Under the pieces are notes generated by a model. It was not told the DNA's origin. It made no database searches and saw only the letters and a list, made by a program, of their open reading frames with translations. Of a stretch of DNA of 24,292 nucleotides, positions 22,879 to 24,292 are shown piece by piece. The DNA is from a virus. The DNA is taken from positions 1 through 24,292 of IMG/VR virus record IMGVR_UViG_3300025168_000648. One strand, written 5' to 3'. How positions within the stretch are numbered: position 1 is the stretch's first letter; each line of letters begins with the position of its first letter. The position numbers and the translations under genes are program-made.

Positions 22879-23478
22879 ATGGGATATACTAACTACTTTA
22901 CACAACCGACAGATTTTACCGCAGATGAGTGGGTTGCTGTTATGAATGAAGCAAAATACTTAAAAAGCATTGGTAAAAATTTCAACGTAGGGATTTACCC
23001 AGATGAAATTATTATTAATGGTAATTATGAAAGTTGTGAAAGTTTTTCATTGATGAAAAAAGCTAAAACTGTACCAGACTACGAGGGGCAGGATGTGGAA
23101 ACTCATTACTGTAAAACTAGGGAATTGCCTTACGATCTACCTGTTTGGCATTTACTTACATTTTGCCAAATGATTAAAAAAGACTTTGAATGTTGTCGTG
23201 ATGCTTGGTCTTGGAAGAAAAACCCACAGCCCGCAGATGAGCCATTATCTGTAAAGTTTATACGCAACGATCAAGTTGAGGATAATAAATTACCTATGTC
23301 AGATATTAAATATTATCAGATGTTTGATGAAGATAATGAGGACAAGACTAAAACAACTTGGGTAAGGTTTAAAATTAAAAAAGGGTCTAAATGTAAAGCC
23401 TCTGGTTTTATTACCGCTACCAAAAACATTTTAAACTTGGCTCAAGTAAAAGATAATTTAGTTAGAAAGTCAGCTTAA
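22879..23478 (+). CDS. 199-aa 'MGYT' family early protein, function unknown
   Basis: The N-terminus 'MGYTNYFTQPTDFTADEW' matches a widespread family of uncharacterised proteins beginning MGYTHYW/F, common in phages and mobile elements. It continues with 'SCESFSLMKKA' near residues 52-62, 'THYCKTRELPYDLPVWHLL' near 80-98 and two neighbouring Cys in 'FECCRDAW'. The last third is charged, with an acidic patch (DEDNEDKTK) and a basic C-terminus. It is the largest early gene in the window, has an AGGAGGAAAA ribosome site, and ends in a TAATG joint. Family membership is fairly sure; function is not known. Confidence 0.75.
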   Translation: MGYTNYFTQPTDFTADEWVAVMNEAKYLKSIGKNFNVGIYPDEIIINGNYESCESFSLMKKAKTVPDYEGQDVETHYCKTRELPYDLPVWHLLTFCQMIKKDFECCRDAWSWKKNPQPADEPLSVKFIRNDQVEDNKLPMSDIKYYQMFDEDNEDKTKTTWVRFKIKKGSKCKASGFITATKNILNLAQVKDNLVRKSA

Positions 23479-23615
23479 TGATTAAAATGAGAATAAAGGG
23501 AAAATTGTACACGGGTAAAACCGTGTATGATTGTTTGTGTCAAGCTATTAAGCAGCCTATTGATATAAACGCTAAATTAATAACTATTACAAATAAATTA
23601 GAAGGTAAAAAATGA
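23478..23615 (+). CDS. 45-aa basic unknown protein
   Basis: Starts on a TAATG joint with the 199-aa gene and ends in an ATGA joint with the next. The product is Lys-rich with one 'YDCLCQAI' segment (two Cys two apart) and a beta-like 'NAKLITITNK' end. An internal ATG three codons in is an alternative start. No family is recognised. Confidence 0.62.
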   Translation: MIKMRIKGKLYTGKTVYDCLCQAIKQPIDINAKLITITNKLEGKK

Positions 23616-23764
23616 ATAAATATATTTTAATAACGGGAGGATTTATGTTTTTTTTTGGCGTTGTTTTTGCTTTTACAATTGAATTTGTATTTGGCACTAT
23701 TATTGGAGGTGGTGGATTTTTAATTTTACACAATCACTATAAAGAACATAAAGGAGGTAAATAA
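23612..23764 (+). CDS. 50-aa membrane protein
   Basis: The ATG overlaps the previous TGA (ATGA) and the stop overlaps the next ATG (TAATG). The product has a long hydrophobic core, about residues 4-39, broken by one Glu (FTIEFVFG) and a Gly4 run, so one bent or two short membrane helices are possible. It ends in a His/Lys-rich tail (HNHYKEHKGGK) whose GGAGGTAAATA codons form the next ribosome site. Function unknown. Confidence 0.65.
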   Translation: MNKYILITGGFMFFFGVVFAFTIEFVFGTIIGGGGFLILHNHYKEHKGGK

Positions 23765-23946
23765 TGGCTAAAAAAAAAATAAGTTTAGAAAATGAATTTG
23801 CATTAATAACTGTAACGGAGGTTTATAGACATCCTCTTTGTGATTGTTGTTGTGATCATCCAGATGATGTTTTAAATTTTGTTTCTTATGACAAAGAAAG
23901 TTTAGTTAGTGAAAAAACAGTTGTAACAATAGAAGGGGAAAAATAA
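23764..23946 (+). CDS. 60-aa Cys/His-rich protein, possible metal-binding
   Basis: The product contains 'YRHPLCDCCCDHPDD' with H23, C26, C28, C29, C30 and H32: six possible metal ligands within ten residues. The rest is acidic-to-neutral (ESLVSEKTVVTIEGE). It is joined by TAATG overlaps on both sides. A zinc- or copper-binding mini-domain is a reasonable reading but it fits no standard zinc-finger spacing that I recognise. Confidence 0.7.
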   Translation: MAKKKISLENEFALITVTEVYRHPLCDCCCDHPDDVLNFVSYDKESLVSEKTVVTIEGEK

Positions 23947-24167
23947 TGGCAATAGACTTTGACGCATTGGATTTAGTAAGAAGTAAAAACAAAGCTAAAA
24001 TGCATGAAAAGAAAAAAGCAATGAGTAAAAAACCAGAAGGTTGGGCAGTTGTTGTAACTTGGGAAAGAGAAGATAAAACGTGGTACACAGAAACTATAAC
24101 TGAATTGCCAGAAACTATATCAATTGATATACATGATTGGTTAAATAAAAGAGCAAAGGAGGATTAA
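23946..24167 (+). CDS. 73-aa unknown protein
   Basis: The first 30 residues are a charged helix (KNKAKMHEKKKAMSKK). The second half is beta-like with three Trp: 'GWAVVVTWEREDKTWYTETI', then 'IDIHDWLNKRAKED'. It is TAATG-coupled on both sides, with the AGGAGG site for the next gene inside its end. No family recognised. Confidence 0.7.
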   Translation: MAIDFDALDLVRSKNKAKMHEKKKAMSKKPEGWAVVVTWEREDKTWYTETITELPETISIDIHDWLNKRAKED

Positions 24168-24277
24168 TGATTATTTTTGGTAAAACTAAAAGTGATTGGA
24201 AAGTATTAGAATTACATTACAGACGTGAATGGGTTTGTTTTGTAATTGGTTTTATACTTGGTTCAATTATATTTTAA
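24167..24277 (+). CDS. 36-aa C-terminally anchored membrane peptide
   Basis: Begins on a TAATG joint after a strong GGAGGA ribosome site. A basic/aromatic first half (KTKSDWKVLELHYRREW) is followed by a hydrophobic helix (VCFVIGFILGSIIF) that ends at the stop codon, so it looks tail-anchored. Function unknown. It is the last complete gene before the right edge. Confidence 0.62.
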   Translation: MIIFGKTKSDWKVLELHYRREWVCFVIGFILGSIIF

Positions 24278-24292
24278 TTAACATATGATTAA
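24277..24292. promoter_or_regulatory. Partial third copy of the TTAAC palindrome at the right edge
   Basis: ATTAAC-ATAT-GATTAA resembles the two palindromes at 21331 and 22178, but its right arm has an extra base, and the window ends here. It may be a degenerate operator before the next transcription unit, or chance in AT-rich DNA. Confidence 0.25.

Noticed and set aside
1-24292. tRNA genes, CRISPR arrays, insertion sequences, attachment sites
   Set aside because: No cloverleaf-like segment, regular spaced repeat array, transposase or integrase was recognised by eye on either strand.

Overview
The window is most of the virion-building half, plus the start of the early region, of a short-tailed (T7-like, podovirus-type) double-stranded DNA phage. 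The base composition is AT-rich (sample lines I counted by hand run near 30-32% GC). Together with the pattern of small marine-type accessory genes, this suggests a phage of an AT-rich, probably marine, alphaproteobacterium (SAR11/pelagiphage-like). The host assignment is inference only. No integrase, RNA polymerase, replication gene or lysis gene was recognised in the window.

Leftward block (positions 22095 down to 1, all minus strand). Read in transcription order it is: small terminase (22095-21667); an unusual 364-bp GC-rich non-coding stretch; a 75-aa unknown; large terminase; a small Gly-tailed protein; a GNAT-type acetyltransferase; a second Gly-tailed protein; a basic 42-aa microprotein; portal; a Bbp19-like small protein; scaffold; a 205-bp gap; major capsid protein; a hairpin terminator; tail tubular proteins A and B; three internal (ejection) proteins with a 58-aa gene between the first two; a T7 gp17-like fibre; and a second fibre cut by the window edge. 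The third ejection protein is 2255 residues long. It joins a lytic transglycosylase, a membrane-active stretch, a zincin-type HELGH centre and a C-terminal region resembling the domains of phage polyvalent proteins.

Rightward block (22212 to the right edge, plus strand). This is a packed cassette of ten small early genes: DUF3846-like, a 199-aa 'MGYT' family protein, a Cys/His-rich 60-aa protein, and several micro-membrane proteins of 21-51 aa. Many are joined by one-base TAATG stop-start overlaps. Most of the microproteins, together with two in the late block, were found by reading the sequence directly.

The two blocks diverge at 22096-22211. There a TTGCAT-N17-TATAAT promoter fires left into the small terminase gene with almost no leader, and a TTGACG promoter fires right, followed by a palindrome ATTAAC-N4-GTTAAT over the expected start site. 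The same palindrome recurs at 21331-21348, upstream of the 75-aa/large-terminase operon, so one dimeric regulator could control both. The most notable points are the candidate packaging/structured region at 21349-21666, the cupredoxin domain with a full set of type 1 copper ligands at the tip of the fibre, and the giant composite ejection protein.
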